Below are positions 35,020 to 44,492 of a stretch of 64,000 bases of DNA, piece after piece. The number at the start of each line of letters is the position of its first letter. Position 1 is the stretch's first letter. The stretch spans positions 194,555 to 258,554 of the forward strand of contig JBKCUK010000010.1 of assembly GCA_046318415.1 (NCBI GenBank), in the 5' to 3' direction. The stretch comes from JBKCUK01 sp046318415 (GTDB lineage Bacteria; Pseudomonadota; Alphaproteobacteria; Caedimonadales; Caedimonadaceae). Both the position numbers and the translations under genes were made by a program. The notes beneath the pieces were generated by a model. It saw only the letters and a program-made list of their open reading frames with translations, was not told the DNA's origin and did not search any database.

Positions 35020-36639
35020 TCACAAGGGATGCCCAAGGGCTGCAACAATTTTGGCGTTGAGCTCTTTCACCTTTGCGTGATCTGCTGCGGTCTTTGCATT
35101 TGCGCTCAGCCAATGCATGTACCAGATCATGCCACCAAGGTGCCCAGTTTCAACCAGGTCGTTCAGAAGATCACCTGCCTTTTGGGAATCGCTCACCCCT
35201 ACTTCACCGGCGTTCAAGAAATGGGCGTATTCTACAGTAGCGTCTTTGAAGCCCATGTCGCTTGCACGTTTAAAATTGTCTTGTGCTGCTTGCATATCCT
35301 GTGGTCCACCAAGGCCGTTGCGCAGCATCTCGGCATATTCATACATGGCCTCGCCATACTCTGCTGCTGCGGCTTTTTGCAACAAAATTCTGGCATGCGC
35401 GCGATCTTGCGCCACGCCCAGGCCTTGCTGCAGGAGTTTCGCGTACCCCACCATGGCATCCAGATTGCCCCGCTCGGCACTATCTTTCAGCATTGGCAGT
35501 AGATCGTTGATCAATGGGAGAGCGGCCTCAGGATCTGCGGGGAGTACACCACCGCTGTGCAGGCTCAAAGCATACAAAAGCTTAGCTGGCACATACCCAC
35601 CATCAGCAGCTTTCTTGATCTTTTCAAGTGCCGCAATTCTATCGACTGGCGTCTTGGGATGACTTTGTAAGTAGCGGCCTTCAAGATACAGCTGACGCAG
35701 TTCTTTTTGATCTGAATTCAGCCAATCGCTGAACCGCAGCGTTTCGCCTAAACGTCGGGCCAGAACATAGTCCCAAAAGGCGCGTACCATGTGGGCGCGG
35801 GCTTTTTCGTTCTCGCTGGCCAGTGGCCGCTCGCCTCGGCCCAAAATATCGGCGCCCCCAAGGCGTCGATGACGGTCATTAATTTCTTCAAGCGTGATGT
35901 TGTTTTGACCGGCATTGAGCCAAATATCATAAAGGATTAAGGCCGTGGTGGTACGGCCATGCCCTGCGCGACAATGGAAATGGAACCAGGTTTGCGGTGT
36001 TGCCGTCACAAATAACGCCACCAGTTGGTCCACATCACGGGGCTCAGGGGCATTATGATCGGAGATTGGGGCGCGCTCGTAGCGCATGTCCTTCTGGTCC
36101 GCAATCAATCGTGCTTCGGTTGCAAGGTTTTGACTGGATAATGAAATCTTTTGACCTTGTCTAAGGTGATCTTCATTGAATTTCCTCAGTTGGATCACTT
36201 CAATGCGTGGTTGCTGGGCCAATTGCTGCAGCAAGGTCTCCTCTTGGGCACGTGCTTCTTGCCAACTGATACCTAAGTTATAGTGATTGTTAGGGGCATA
36301 CCAGCTGATGGCTTGACCAGCTGCAAATCCATGGGGTTCCTCGCGAAGATCAACCATCACCACATGGCGGGGCTGCACACCGATAGCGCTCAGTTGTTGT
36401 TGAATCCATTGCAAGCCTACAGCGTTAAACTGGCCGCTGCCCGATGCATGCACCTGGCGAATGCCCACTGTTGAAATGTCCTGGCGCGCCTTTCCCTGGG
36501 GTATCATGCGGAAATTTCTGGGCTCGACCGTTTTCACATTGTGCGTATCGAGAATGAGCGGCGCCTGATGCTGTTCCTCTTTGCATCCAGTCAATCCCAT
36601 CAGCGCCCCAAGGACGGCCATTACCTGAACCTTTTTCAT
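35020..36639 (-). CDS. Lipoprotein: PTP-like phytase (inositol polyphosphatase) with C-terminal Sel1 repeats
   Basis: A 539-residue protein from ATG 36639 (AAAGGA 7 bases upstream). Signal peptide with lipobox LTGC (C19). Residues 50-260 match the cysteine PTP-like phytase family: VVMVDLREEPHGF, PISDHNAPEP with general acid D194, and the P-loop H222-C-R-A-G-H-G-R-T230 (family HCxAGxGRT), with C223 nucleophile and R229. Residues about 340-530 hold Sel1-like repeats (AAADGGYVPAKLLYALSLHSGG-type units, MVGYAKLLQQGLGVAQD, MYEYAEMLRNGLGG). PTP-like phytases remove phosphates from inositol hexakisphosphate and related lipids; Legionella and others use such enzymes on host phosphoinositides (family knowledge). 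Membrane-anchored and perhaps surface-exposed; host role is inference. 33 bases after lepA. Confidence 0.9.
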   Translation of the reverse strand: MKKVQVMAVLGALMGLTGCKEEQHQAPLILDTHNVKTVEPRNFRMIPQGKARQDISTVGIRQVHASGSGQFNAVGLQWIQQQLSAIGVQPRHVVMVDLREEPHGFAAGQAISWYAPNNHYNLGISWQEARAQEETLLQQLAQQPRIEVIQLRKFNEDHLRQGQKISLSSQNLATEARLIADQKDMRYERAPISDHNAPEPRDVDQLVALFVTATPQTWFHFHCRAGHGRTTTALILYDIWLNAGQNNITLEEINDRHRRLGGADILGRGERPLASENEKARAHMVRAFWDYVLARRLGETLRFSDWLNSDQKELRQLYLEGRYLQSHPKTPVDRIAALEKIKKAADGGYVPAKLLYALSLHSGGVLPADPEAALPLINDLLPMLKDSAERGNLDAMVGYAKLLQQGLGVAQDRAHARILLQKAAAAEYGEAMYEYAEMLRNGLGGPQDMQAAQDNFKRASDMGFKDATVEYAHFLNAGEVGVSDSQKAGDLLNDLVETGHLGGMIWYMHWLSANAKTAADHAKVKELNAKIVAALGHPL

Positions 36640-36671
36640 GGCCAATCCTTTGCTCATTAGACCCATGACTT

Positions 36672-38471
36672 TTAGTCATCCCCCATCTTCAGCGCAGCGA
36701 GGAAGGCACTTTGCGGAATCTCCACCTTACCGAATTGTCGCATCCGCTTTTTACCAGCTTTTTGCTTATCCAAGAGCTTGCGCTTACGGCTGATGTCACC
36801 GCCATAGCATTTCGCAAGCACGTCCTTGCGGAGCGCCGAAATGGTTTCGCGGGCGATGATCTTACCGCCAATGGCAGCCTGAACCGCGATCTTAAACAGC
36901 TGTTGCGGGATCAGCTCTTTCAAGCGCTCGCACAGATGACGACCGCGGCTTTCCGCACGGGCACGGTGCACCACAAGGGACAAAGCATCCACCGGCTCGG
37001 CATTGACCAGGATGGAGAGTTTGACCAAATCGCCTTCACGGTATTCATCCATTTCATAGTCAAAGCTGGCATAGCCGCGCGAGATGGACTTCAGACGATC
37101 ATAAAAGTCAAACACCACCTCATTCAGGGGCAGGCGATAGACCACCATCACGCGGTTGCCCACATAGTTGAGGTCAATCTGTTCCCCGCGGCGGTCGGTG
37201 CATAGCTGCAAAATGGATCCCAAATATTCATCGGGCACGAAAATGGTGGCTTTGATCCACGGCTCTTCAATATGGTCGATATAAACCACATCGGGATAAT
37301 CGGCGGGGTTATGCAGCTCCATCATCTCGCCGTTTTTCTTATGGATCTTATAGACCACGCTGGGCGCAGTGGTGATCAAGTCCAGATTATACTCACGCTC
37401 TAGGCGTTCTTGAATAATCTCTAGGTGCAAAAGGCCTAAGAAACCGCACCTAAAACCAAAGCCCAGCGCGGCCGAGGTCTCGGCCTCATAACTAAAGCTG
37501 GCATCATTGAGGCGAAGCTTTGCAAGGCTATCCCGCAGCGATTCAAAGTCATCGGCATCCACAGGAAAAAGACCGCAGAACACAACCGGAACAGAAGGCT
37601 TAAAGCCGGGCAAGGGTTCAAGCGTTGGATTGCGATCATCGGTGATGGTATCACCCACATTACAGTCGGCCACCGACTTGATGCTGGCGGTGATAAAACC
37701 CACCTCACCTGGGTACAAGGCATCCACCGTGTGCTGCTTGGGGGTAAAATAACCCACACGGTCCACCTGATAGGCCGCATTGGTCGACATAAAGCGCACA
37801 CGCATGCCTTTTTTCAAGACACCATCGCGCACCCGCACCAAAATAATCACGCCAAGATACGGATCATACCAGCTGTCAATCAGCATGGCCTTGAGCGTTG
37901 CCTCCTTATCCCCCTCGGGTGCTGGCAGGCGGGTCACAAGGGCTTCCAGCACATCCTCAATACCAATTCCGCTCTTGGCAGAAGCAAGCACAGCATCAGA
38001 GGTGTCCAAACCAATCACATCCTCAATTTGCTGTTTGACGCGCTCAGGTTCAGCAGCAGGCAAGTCAATCTTGTTGAGAACTGGAATAATTTCGTGATTA
38101 TTCTCAATGGCTTGATAGACGTTTGCCAAAGTCTGGGCCTCAACCCCTTGCGAGGCATCCACCACCAAAAGCGATCCCTCACACGCGGCAAGGGAGCGGC
38201 TGACTTCATAGGCAAAGTCCACGTGGCCGGGAGTGTCCATGAGGTTCAGCTGATAGGTCTTACCATCCTTGGCTTTGTAGTGGAGGCGCACCGTCTGCGC
38301 TTTGATGGTGATACCACGCTCCCGCTCGATATCCATGGAATCCAGCACTTGATCGTGGAATTCACGGTCCTCAATCCCACCGCAATACTGAATCAAGCGG
38401 TCCGCCAGGGTTGACTTACCGTGGTCGATGTGGGCAATGATGGCGAAGTTACGAATATGGTCTTGTTTCAT
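36672..38471 (-). CDS. lepA: Elongation factor 4 (back-translocating GTPase)
   Basis: Translational GTPase EF4, 599 residues, acting on stalled or mistranslocated ribosomes. G1 AHIDHGKSTLADRL, G2 region RERGITIKAQTV, G3 DTPGHVDFAYE, G4 NKIDLPAAEPERV, and the LepA-specific C-terminal domain ending KMGDD with KKRMRQFGKVEIPQSAF. Start overlaps the pheT stop by four bases (ATGA). Confidence 0.98.
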   Translation of the reverse strand: MKQDHIRNFAIIAHIDHGKSTLADRLIQYCGGIEDREFHDQVLDSMDIERERGITIKAQTVRLHYKAKDGKTYQLNLMDTPGHVDFAYEVSRSLAACEGSLLVVDASQGVEAQTLANVYQAIENNHEIIPVLNKIDLPAAEPERVKQQIEDVIGLDTSDAVLASAKSGIGIEDVLEALVTRLPAPEGDKEATLKAMLIDSWYDPYLGVIILVRVRDGVLKKGMRVRFMSTNAAYQVDRVGYFTPKQHTVDALYPGEVGFITASIKSVADCNVGDTITDDRNPTLEPLPGFKPSVPVVFCGLFPVDADDFESLRDSLAKLRLNDASFSYEAETSAALGFGFRCGFLGLLHLEIIQERLEREYNLDLITTAPSVVYKIHKKNGEMMELHNPADYPDVVYIDHIEEPWIKATIFVPDEYLGSILQLCTDRRGEQIDLNYVGNRVMVVYRLPLNEVVFDFYDRLKSISRGYASFDYEMDEYREGDLVKLSILVNAEPVDALSLVVHRARAESRGRHLCERLKELIPQQLFKIAVQAAIGGKIIARETISALRKDVLAKCYGGDISRKRKLLDKQKAGKKRMRQFGKVEIPQSAFLAALKMGDD

Positions 38472-40879
38472 GCGCGTAGCTCCGCACCGGCGTTGGTTTT
38501 GAGGGCATTGAGGACTTTTGCAGTCACGTCTTGTATCTCCTGATCGGTCATGGTCCGGTCTTTGGGCTCGAGTTTAAAGCTAATGGCCACCGACTTCATG
38601 CCGGCCGGCACACCAGACCCTTTATACACATCAAATATTGAAATATCCGTTATCAACGATGGTTCTGCCTTACGCACCGCGGTGATCAGCTGTTGCGCCG
38701 GCACCTCGTCCGCCACCAGCAGCGCCAAATCACGGCTCACCGGTTGGTAAGCTGACAAGGTGAGTGCTGACTTCTTTGCACCGGCCTTGGGTGCAGGAAT
38801 AGCCTCAACCATCACTTCAAAGGCAACCACAGGCCCATCAAGACCTAAGAACTCAGCGGTCTTGGGATGGATTTCACCAAAGTAAGCCAACACGACCTTT
38901 GGCCCCAGTTTGATGGCACCGCAGCGGCCCGGATGATACCACGACGGGGCTTTGGCCTCGATTTGGACCTGCCCCACCTCAAAGCCCATGGCGGCAATGG
39001 CAGCCATGGCATCGGCCTTGGCATCGAATACATCCACCACGCGGGCCGCTTGGGCCCAATGGCGCAAAGCCTGCTCACCCTGACGTGCACCTGCTACCAC
39101 CAGAGTTTGTTTCTGAGACAGCGTTTCACCATAGGCATGCCCCGCTTCGAACAGCGCGCGCCCAGGAACTCCACGATCGGCATTGCGTTGCAGCGCTTGC
39201 AGCAAATTGGGCAATAATGTGGGCCGCATCACCGCTAGATCGGCACTGATGGGGTTTTGCAGCGTTAATGAGGCTGCCCCCCCACCGAAATGCTCAGCCA
39301 CATGGGGCGCTAAAAAGGACCAGGTGAGCGCTTCATGGAGACCCCGCGCGGCCAATGCTCTGCGCGCCGCCGAAACACGCTCGTAAGTCAGGCGGGTGGT
39401 CAGATTTTCAACTTTGAGTTCCTCAAGGCTTACCTTAGGCATCCCTGCCACCGGCACGCTATCATAGCCCTGGGTACGCAGCACCTCTTCAACCAGATCA
39501 GCTGACCCCTCAATATCATTCCGCCATGAGGGCACGGTCACCGTTCGCGTCTCGCCGGATCCAGCGACTTGGAAGCCTAAAGCTTCCAGTTGCGCGGTGA
39601 TAACATGATCATCAAGGTCCAGACCCCCTAAGCTTTTGACGCGGCCAAGGGGAAATTCAAGGGTGCGACGCTTTGTGGGCTCGGATCCGGCACTCACCAT
39701 TTCACTCGCCTCACCGCCGCAGATTTGCAGAATCAGATCGGTGGCCAAGTCAATACAAGGTTTAATGACTGCAGGGTCAACGCCGCGCTCAAAGCGCGCA
39801 CGGGCATCGGAATGAATATTTAATTGGCGTCCGGTCTCTGCGGTACGCACGGGCGCAAAAAGCGCAGCTTCAAGAAAAACGTCCGTGGTTTCCAGGGTAC
39901 AACCCGTCTCTTCTCCGCCCATGATACCGCCGATGGCTTGAGCACCCCGTTCATCGGCCACCACGGTCATGGACCCGTTCAAGGTATACGTCTTGCCATC
40001 AAGGGCAAGAAGCTCATCACCCTCCCGCGCCAAGCGTACGGTGAGATGACCTGAAAGCTTATTTAAATCAAACACATGCATGGGACGACCCATGTCATAC
40101 GTCATCCAGTTGGTGATATCAACCAAGGCTGAAATGGGACGAAGACCAATGGCCTTCAAGCGACGCTGCAGCCACTCGGGGCTTGGTTGATTTTTAACGC
40201 CGCGAATCACCCGACCCACAAAAAAGGAACAGGCATCTTGGGCGGGATCCGGAAGATCAATGGTAATCTTTGTTGGGCTTGCAAAACTCCCCTTCACGGC
40301 TGGAATCTTAAGTGGCTTTAAAGTACCAATCTTGGTTGCCGCCAAGTCCCTGGCAAGGCCACGCACACCCAGGCAATCTCCACGGTTCGGTGTGATTTCC
40401 ACATCCAATATAGGATCATCCAGGCCTGCCCAGGGCGCAAATTCAGCACCCACCGGCGCATCAAGGGGAAGTTCGATGATTCCTTCTGCATCTTCAGAAA
40501 GACCAAGCTCGGCAGCCGAACACAACATGCCTTGGCTTTGCACGCCGCGAATTTCAGAAAGCTTTAAGGTGATACCATTGGCAGGGATGGTCATGCCGGG
40601 CAATGCCAGCACCACACGAAGACCTGCCCGGGCATTGGGCGCACCACACACAATTTGCAGCTCTTCCGTTCCTGTATGGACGCGGCATACGCGCAAACGA
40701 TCCGCATTGGGATGCTGTTCAGCCGAGAGAATCTCGGCGATCTTAAAGCCTTTGAGGGCTTCACCAGGAAAGGTCAGGGAATCCACCACCAGACCAAGCG
40801 ATGACAGCTTATCCGCAAGGGTTTGCACGTCAGCTGACGTCTCAAGGTGCTCTAACAGCCAAGAGTAGGTAAGTTTCAT
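38468..40879 (-). CDS. pheT: Phenylalanyl-tRNA synthetase beta subunit
   Basis: 803 residues, full length for the bacterial beta chain of the alpha2-beta2 enzyme. N-terminal tRNA-binding EMAP-like domain (about 40-150: KIAEILSAEQHPNADRLRVCRV), B3/B4 editing region (SALVDITNWMTYDMGRPMHVFD), B5 DNA-binding-like domain, a catalytic-like core, and the C-terminal FDX-ACB anticodon-binding domain (AYQPVSRDLALLV; FKLEPKDRTMTDQEI). Starts four bases before the pheS stop (overlap), as usual for pheST. Confidence 0.98.
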   Translation of the reverse strand: MKLTYSWLLEHLETSADVQTLADKLSSLGLVVDSLTFPGEALKGFKIAEILSAEQHPNADRLRVCRVHTGTEELQIVCGAPNARAGLRVVLALPGMTIPANGITLKLSEIRGVQSQGMLCSAAELGLSEDAEGIIELPLDAPVGAEFAPWAGLDDPILDVEITPNRGDCLGVRGLARDLAATKIGTLKPLKIPAVKGSFASPTKITIDLPDPAQDACSFFVGRVIRGVKNQPSPEWLQRRLKAIGLRPISALVDITNWMTYDMGRPMHVFDLNKLSGHLTVRLAREGDELLALDGKTYTLNGSMTVVADERGAQAIGGIMGGEETGCTLETTDVFLEAALFAPVRTAETGRQLNIHSDARARFERGVDPAVIKPCIDLATDLILQICGGEASEMVSAGSEPTKRRTLEFPLGRVKSLGGLDLDDHVITAQLEALGFQVAGSGETRTVTVPSWRNDIEGSADLVEEVLRTQGYDSVPVAGMPKVSLEELKVENLTTRLTYERVSAARRALAARGLHEALTWSFLAPHVAEHFGGGAASLTLQNPISADLAVMRPTLLPNLLQALQRNADRGVPGRALFEAGHAYGETLSQKQTLVVAGARQGEQALRHWAQAARVVDVFDAKADAMAAIAAMGFEVGQVQIEAKAPSWYHPGRCGAIKLGPKVVLAYFGEIHPKTAEFLGLDGPVVAFEVMVEAIPAPKAGAKKSALTLSAYQPVSRDLALLVADEVPAQQLITAVRKAEPSLITDISIFDVYKGSGVPAGMKSVAISFKLEPKDRTMTDQEIQDVTAKVLNALKTNAGAELRA

Positions 40880-41949
40880 CGTCCAGCTCCTCGCAAGAAG
40901 GCGCGCTCAGCATTCACCCCGTAATGGCGCAGCCAGCGCAAATCAGATTCGTAAAAAGCCCGTAAATCAGCAATTTCGTACTTCAGCATGGTAATACGCT
41001 CAATCCCCATGCCAAAGGCAAAGCCTTGGTAGATATCGGGATCAATGCCGCAGTTACGCAAAACATTAGGATGCACCATGCCACAGCCGAGGATTTCCAG
41101 CCAGTCACCCCCCGCTCCCAACTGCAACTTACCCTCCTTGCGCGAGCACCCAATATCCACCTCTGCCGAAGGTTCGGTGAAGGGGAAGTAACCGGGGCGA
41201 AAACGCACGGGCAGATCAGGGCGTTCAAAAAAGCGGCGACAAAACTCAATAATGCAGCCTTTTAATTGACCAAAATTCACAGCCTTATCAATGTAAAGCC
41301 CCTCGATCTGGTGGAAGGTGGGGGTGTGGGTTTGATCATAGTCCGAGCGATACACTCGACCTGGCGCAATAATGCGCAAGGGAGGCTGATGCTGCATCAT
41401 GGTGCGAATCTGCACCGGAGACGTGTGGGTGCGCAGCACTCTTGGCTCGTCCCCTTCCTGTACTGGCGGCAGGTAGAATGTATCCTGCTCTTGGCGTGCA
41501 GGGTGGGATGCGGGGATATTAAGGGCGGTAAAGTTATGGAAATCATCCTCAATATCAGGCCCCTCGGCGACCACAAAGCCCATGTCGGCAAAGATTTGAA
41601 TGACCTGATCCATCACGTCATTGAGAATATGCACGCGGCCCTCAGGGCTTGGGCGCACAGGCAACGTCACATCCACACGCTCGGCCTCAAGACGCGCACT
41701 CAACGCGGCCTCAGCAAGCAGGGTTTTGCGCGCCTCAAGCGCCCTGCTGATGGCATCCCTCACCTTGTTAAGCATCTCACCAGCAGCTTTGCGGGCTTCC
41801 GGCTCCATGGCACCAAGACCGCGCATGCGCTGGGAAATCTCGCCCTGTTTGCCCAACATGTCAACGCGCAGCGCCTCTATAGCTTTCAGGTCTTGCGCCC
41901 CCTCAATCGCGTCAAGGGCTTTTTGCTGCAGTGCATTTAAGTCTTGCAT
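40876..41949 (-). CDS. pheS: Phenylalanyl-tRNA synthetase alpha subunit
   Basis: Catalytic alpha chain, 357 residues from ATG 41947-41949 (MQDLNALQQKALDAIEGAQ); the longer reading to 41982 enters the terminator-like hairpin and is rejected. N-terminal coiled coil about 1-90, then class II motifs (HPARQEQDTFYL; THTSPVQIRTM; PGRVYRSDYDQTHTPTFHQIEG motif 2; FGMGIERITMLKY motif 3). A stem-loop with a T run lies 25 bases upstream and may attenuate expression. Confidence 0.97.
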   Translation of the reverse strand: MQDLNALQQKALDAIEGAQDLKAIEALRVDMLGKQGEISQRMRGLGAMEPEARKAAGEMLNKVRDAISRALEARKTLLAEAALSARLEAERVDVTLPVRPSPEGRVHILNDVMDQVIQIFADMGFVVAEGPDIEDDFHNFTALNIPASHPARQEQDTFYLPPVQEGDEPRVLRTHTSPVQIRTMMQHQPPLRIIAPGRVYRSDYDQTHTPTFHQIEGLYIDKAVNFGQLKGCIIEFCRRFFERPDLPVRFRPGYFPFTEPSAEVDIGCSRKEGKLQLGAGGDWLEILGCGMVHPNVLRNCGIDPDIYQGFAFGMGIERITMLKYEIADLRAFYESDLRWLRHYGVNAERAFLRGAGR

Positions 41950-41972
41950 CGCTATCCTCAATATTAGGACCA

Positions 41973-42005
41973 CCAAAAACAAAGAGCCGCATCAAGCGGC
42001 TCTTT
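41973..42005 (-). terminator. Terminator or attenuator between rplT and pheS
   Basis: Minus strand: perfect 10-bp stem AAAGAGCCGC / GCGGCTCTTT with loop TTGAT, followed by GTTTTTGG. It lies 46 bases after the rplT stop and 24 bases before the pheS start, in a gap of only about 100 bases, so either pheST has a promoter squeezed into the gap or the hairpin acts as an attenuator on read-through from rpmI-rplT. Confidence 0.88.
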
Positions 42006-42050
42006 CTCAACGTCTCTACTTCTTTTTAATCTCAAGAAGTTGATCTGATT

Positions 42051-42413
42051 TTATGCTTTACCGAGAGCCGCACCCGCCTTGTCAACGATGGTCTTAAATG
42101 CCTCGGGCTGGTGCATGGCAAGATCAGCCAAAACCTTACGGTCGACGATGATGCCAGCCTTGTTGAGACCATTGATGAACTGGGAATAGGTCACGCCGTA
42201 TTGGCGCACACCTGCGTTGATACGCTGAATCCACAAACCGCGGAAATCGCGCTTCTTAACGCGACGATCGCGATAGGCATAACGCAGGGCCTTCTCGACC
42301 TTGCCTAATGCGACGCGATAGCAGTTATTGGAACGACCGCGATAGCCAGAGGCGAGCTTGATAACTTTTTTATGACGGGCGTGGGAAGTCACACCTCTCT
42401 TAACACGTGCCAT
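42051..42413 (-). CDS. rplT: Large ribosomal subunit protein bL20
   Basis: 120 residues, highly basic. Signatures MARVKRGVTSHARHKKV, GYRGRSNNCYRVA, YAYRDRRVKKRDFR, LWIQRINAGVRQYG are unmistakable for bL20, an early assembly protein of the large subunit. Follows rpmI as usual; infC is not adjacent here. Confidence 0.99.
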   Translation of the reverse strand: MARVKRGVTSHARHKKVIKLASGYRGRSNNCYRVALGKVEKALRYAYRDRRVKKRDFRGLWIQRINAGVRQYGVTYSQFINGLNKAGIIVDRKVLADLAMHQPEAFKTIVDKAGAALGKA

Positions 42414-42439
42414 GGCACTAACTCCTTAACTTGAAACGC

Positions 42440-42640
42440 TTAACGGCTGTAGGGCATAAAATGACGCAAGATCGTGGCATCAGACTCACTCATGATGGTC
42501 GTGCCGCGCGCATTGCGCTTCATTTTTTGTGTCCGCTTGATCATGCCGTGGCGTTTACCAGCCTGGCCCATGACAATTTTACCGGTGGCGGTAACTTTAA
42601 ACCGCTTCTTCACACTGCTTTTGGTTTTCAATTTGGGCAT
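42440..42640 (-). CDS. rpmI: Large ribosomal subunit protein bL35
   Basis: 66 residues from MPKLKTKSSVKKRFKVT (ATG 42638-42640); the longer in-frame reading to 42700 has no family support. The central TGKIVMGQAGKRHGM and the C-terminal ILRHFMPYSR match bL35. Upstream gap 42641-42823 must carry the promoter, since infC is absent. Confidence 0.98.
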   Translation of the reverse strand: MPKLKTKSSVKKRFKVTATGKIVMGQAGKRHGMIKRTQKMKRNARGTTIMSESDATILRHFMPYSR

Positions 42641-42823
42641 TTTAAACCTCATTAAATGATGAACGAAAATAACTCGTGGATTAGGCATGCCCAAGGTCAA
42701 ACCTTATCGCCACGCCACGAGAGATAACCCTGATCTATTACCAGCCAGGCCCACAAAATGCAAGCCTGATTCTCTCTTTTTAGCGTTTGTGCAGACAAAC
42801 GGCAGCATAAGCGCCCAAGTCCC

Positions 42824-44479
42824 TCAAGACCTCGCTCCTTCTTCGTCAGATTCTTCCTCTGATCTTTCTTCAATTGTCTCAAGACCTAAAGCTTCGTCCG
42901 AATCAAGTGTCGAAGCGCTTTGATAGTCCCCTGTTTCAACAGCAAGAGAGGTATGAGAGTCCGACGAATGCAGGACCTGCGCTTCAGCCACTGCAGGTTC
43001 CTCCTGCATCCCAACATCGGTTAGATTACGCTCGATGTCATTCAATTCGAGGGCCACTTTGGGAAATTGATTCTTTAACTGATAAAGCGCCCGTATGGAA
43101 ATATCCGGTTCATCCAATTCGACGACTTCAAGTTTCCTGCCAGCCCTTAAGACAGTGCTTAATGTTTCAAGATCCACAGCGGTGCCACGCAGATTCACCA
43201 CCTGGATATGCGGCAGATCGGCGATGCGTTTGAGGCCCTGTGGACTCAGTACCGAGCATTGTTGAAGATTGAGCCAAAAAAGGTGCTGGCAGCCCTTGGT
43301 GATCTTCATCAGTTCGTCATCGGCGATGGGCAGCCCCTCCATGTGCAGCACATGAAGATGGCCGAGAAGACCAATCACCCCAAGATCAACATCCGCATCA
43401 AGTTCACATTCATTTAAAAAGAGCTCGTTTAAGTGATGGGCGTGGGTGACAACGGCCTCCAGATCATCGGCATAGAGCTGTAATTGACTCAGATTCAGGG
43501 CCACTAAACTCGATAACTCTGAAAGGCGGGACAAATCTCCTGGCCACAAGCCCTCACATCGGGCAAGACTTAGCACCCGAAGGCCAGCTTGACCTTCCAC
43601 AACATGCGCCAGTCCAGCCCGCGTCATACGTGTTCCATCAAGAAACAACGCCTCCAGATGGGGCAAATCTGCCAGAGACGACACCCCCTGATCCCCCACC
43701 GAGAGTGCACCAGCAGCATCGCAGATCTTCAATGCCCGACATTCAGCAGCAATGCTGATGAGGGCATGATCATCTATGGCTGTCTTTGCGGCACGCAAAC
43801 ACCGCAATTCAGGTAGATGCGCGATCACATCAAAACCACGGGCGGTGAGATCATAACACTCGCTGAGCCGCAAAACCTGCAACCCTTGACACCCATGGAT
43901 GATCTTGGCCAGGCTTTGATCATTCAAGGCAGTGGAACGGGCATTAAGGGAAGTTAAGTTCCTGAGATTACTTAAATTTTCAAGGACATCCCCACTCAAA
44001 GTCACCACACCTTCAATATCAAGCTGGGCCAAACTGCCGCAGCCCGTCACAATTCTCATGAGGGCTTTGGCATCAAGACGCACAAAGGAAAGATCAAGAT
44101 GGGACAGATGATGAAAAGCGCCCAGTTGTTGCAGCCCCCGTGCAGAGAGAAAATGAGCTTTTTTGACACTTAGCTTTTCAAGGGTGTTGATCGCCGCTGA
44201 TGATGCGAGATGCTTCACATCTTCGTCAGTCACCGTTGATTCAGACCAATCAACGACGCGGAGCACCTCCCCTCCTTTCGGATGGCTACCTGCAAGGTCG
44301 CCCTTTGAGCCTATCCCTTGCTGTCCTTCAGAAATCGACACCTGAGGGCGCATCCATGAATGGCAAAGCTCGTCGTCAGAAGGAGCTGAACTTAAGTCCG
44401 ATGCCTCAAGACACTCCGCCGCAAGGACACTTGCAGCAAAGAGGGCAGGATAAAGTATGCGCAAGGAAGGCCTCCCCAC
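42824..44479 (-). CDS. Secreted leucine-rich-repeat protein of the FBXL/AMN1 (cysteine-containing) LRR type
   Basis: A 551-residue protein starting at GTG 44479 (or TTG 44482), with AGGGAAG 8 bases upstream. Signal peptide SLRILYPALFAASVLAAECLEA, then SDLSSAP, the same Ala-Ser-Asp-Leu mature start seen in the F-box array. Residues about 75-460 hold about 15 LRRs of about 25 residues, of the LxxLxLxxCxxLTxxGLxxI(A/L) kind (LQVLRLSECYDLTARGFDVI, LFWLNLQQCSVLSPQGLKRI, LRVLSLARCEGLWPGDLSRL) as in FBXL F-box proteins. No F-box is seen. The last 80 residues are acidic (IEERSEEESDEEGARS). Lies 10 bases after an SDR gene at the end of a lipid-enzyme run. Predicted protein-binding effector (inference). 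Confidence 0.88.
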   Translation of the reverse strand: MGRPSLRILYPALFAASVLAAECLEASDLSSAPSDDELCHSWMRPQVSISEGQQGIGSKGDLAGSHPKGGEVLRVVDWSESTVTDEDVKHLASSAAINTLEKLSVKKAHFLSARGLQQLGAFHHLSHLDLSFVRLDAKALMRIVTGCGSLAQLDIEGVVTLSGDVLENLSNLRNLTSLNARSTALNDQSLAKIIHGCQGLQVLRLSECYDLTARGFDVIAHLPELRCLRAAKTAIDDHALISIAAECRALKICDAAGALSVGDQGVSSLADLPHLEALFLDGTRMTRAGLAHVVEGQAGLRVLSLARCEGLWPGDLSRLSELSSLVALNLSQLQLYADDLEAVVTHAHHLNELFLNECELDADVDLGVIGLLGHLHVLHMEGLPIADDELMKITKGCQHLFWLNLQQCSVLSPQGLKRIADLPHIQVVNLRGTAVDLETLSTVLRAGRKLEVVELDEPDISIRALYQLKNQFPKVALELNDIERNLTDVGMQEEPAVAEAQVLHSSDSHTSLAVETGDYQSASTLDSDEALGLETIEERSEEESDEEGARS

Positions 44480-44492
44480 CAATTATGCTTCC

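Noticed and set aside
37731..38414. 227-codon plus-strand frame antisense to lepA
   Set aside because: lepA is fully conserved on the minus strand; the antisense frame has no family features.
40260..40868. 202-codon plus-strand frame antisense to pheT
   Set aside because: Shadow of the codon bias of pheT; Ser/Arg-rich and featureless.
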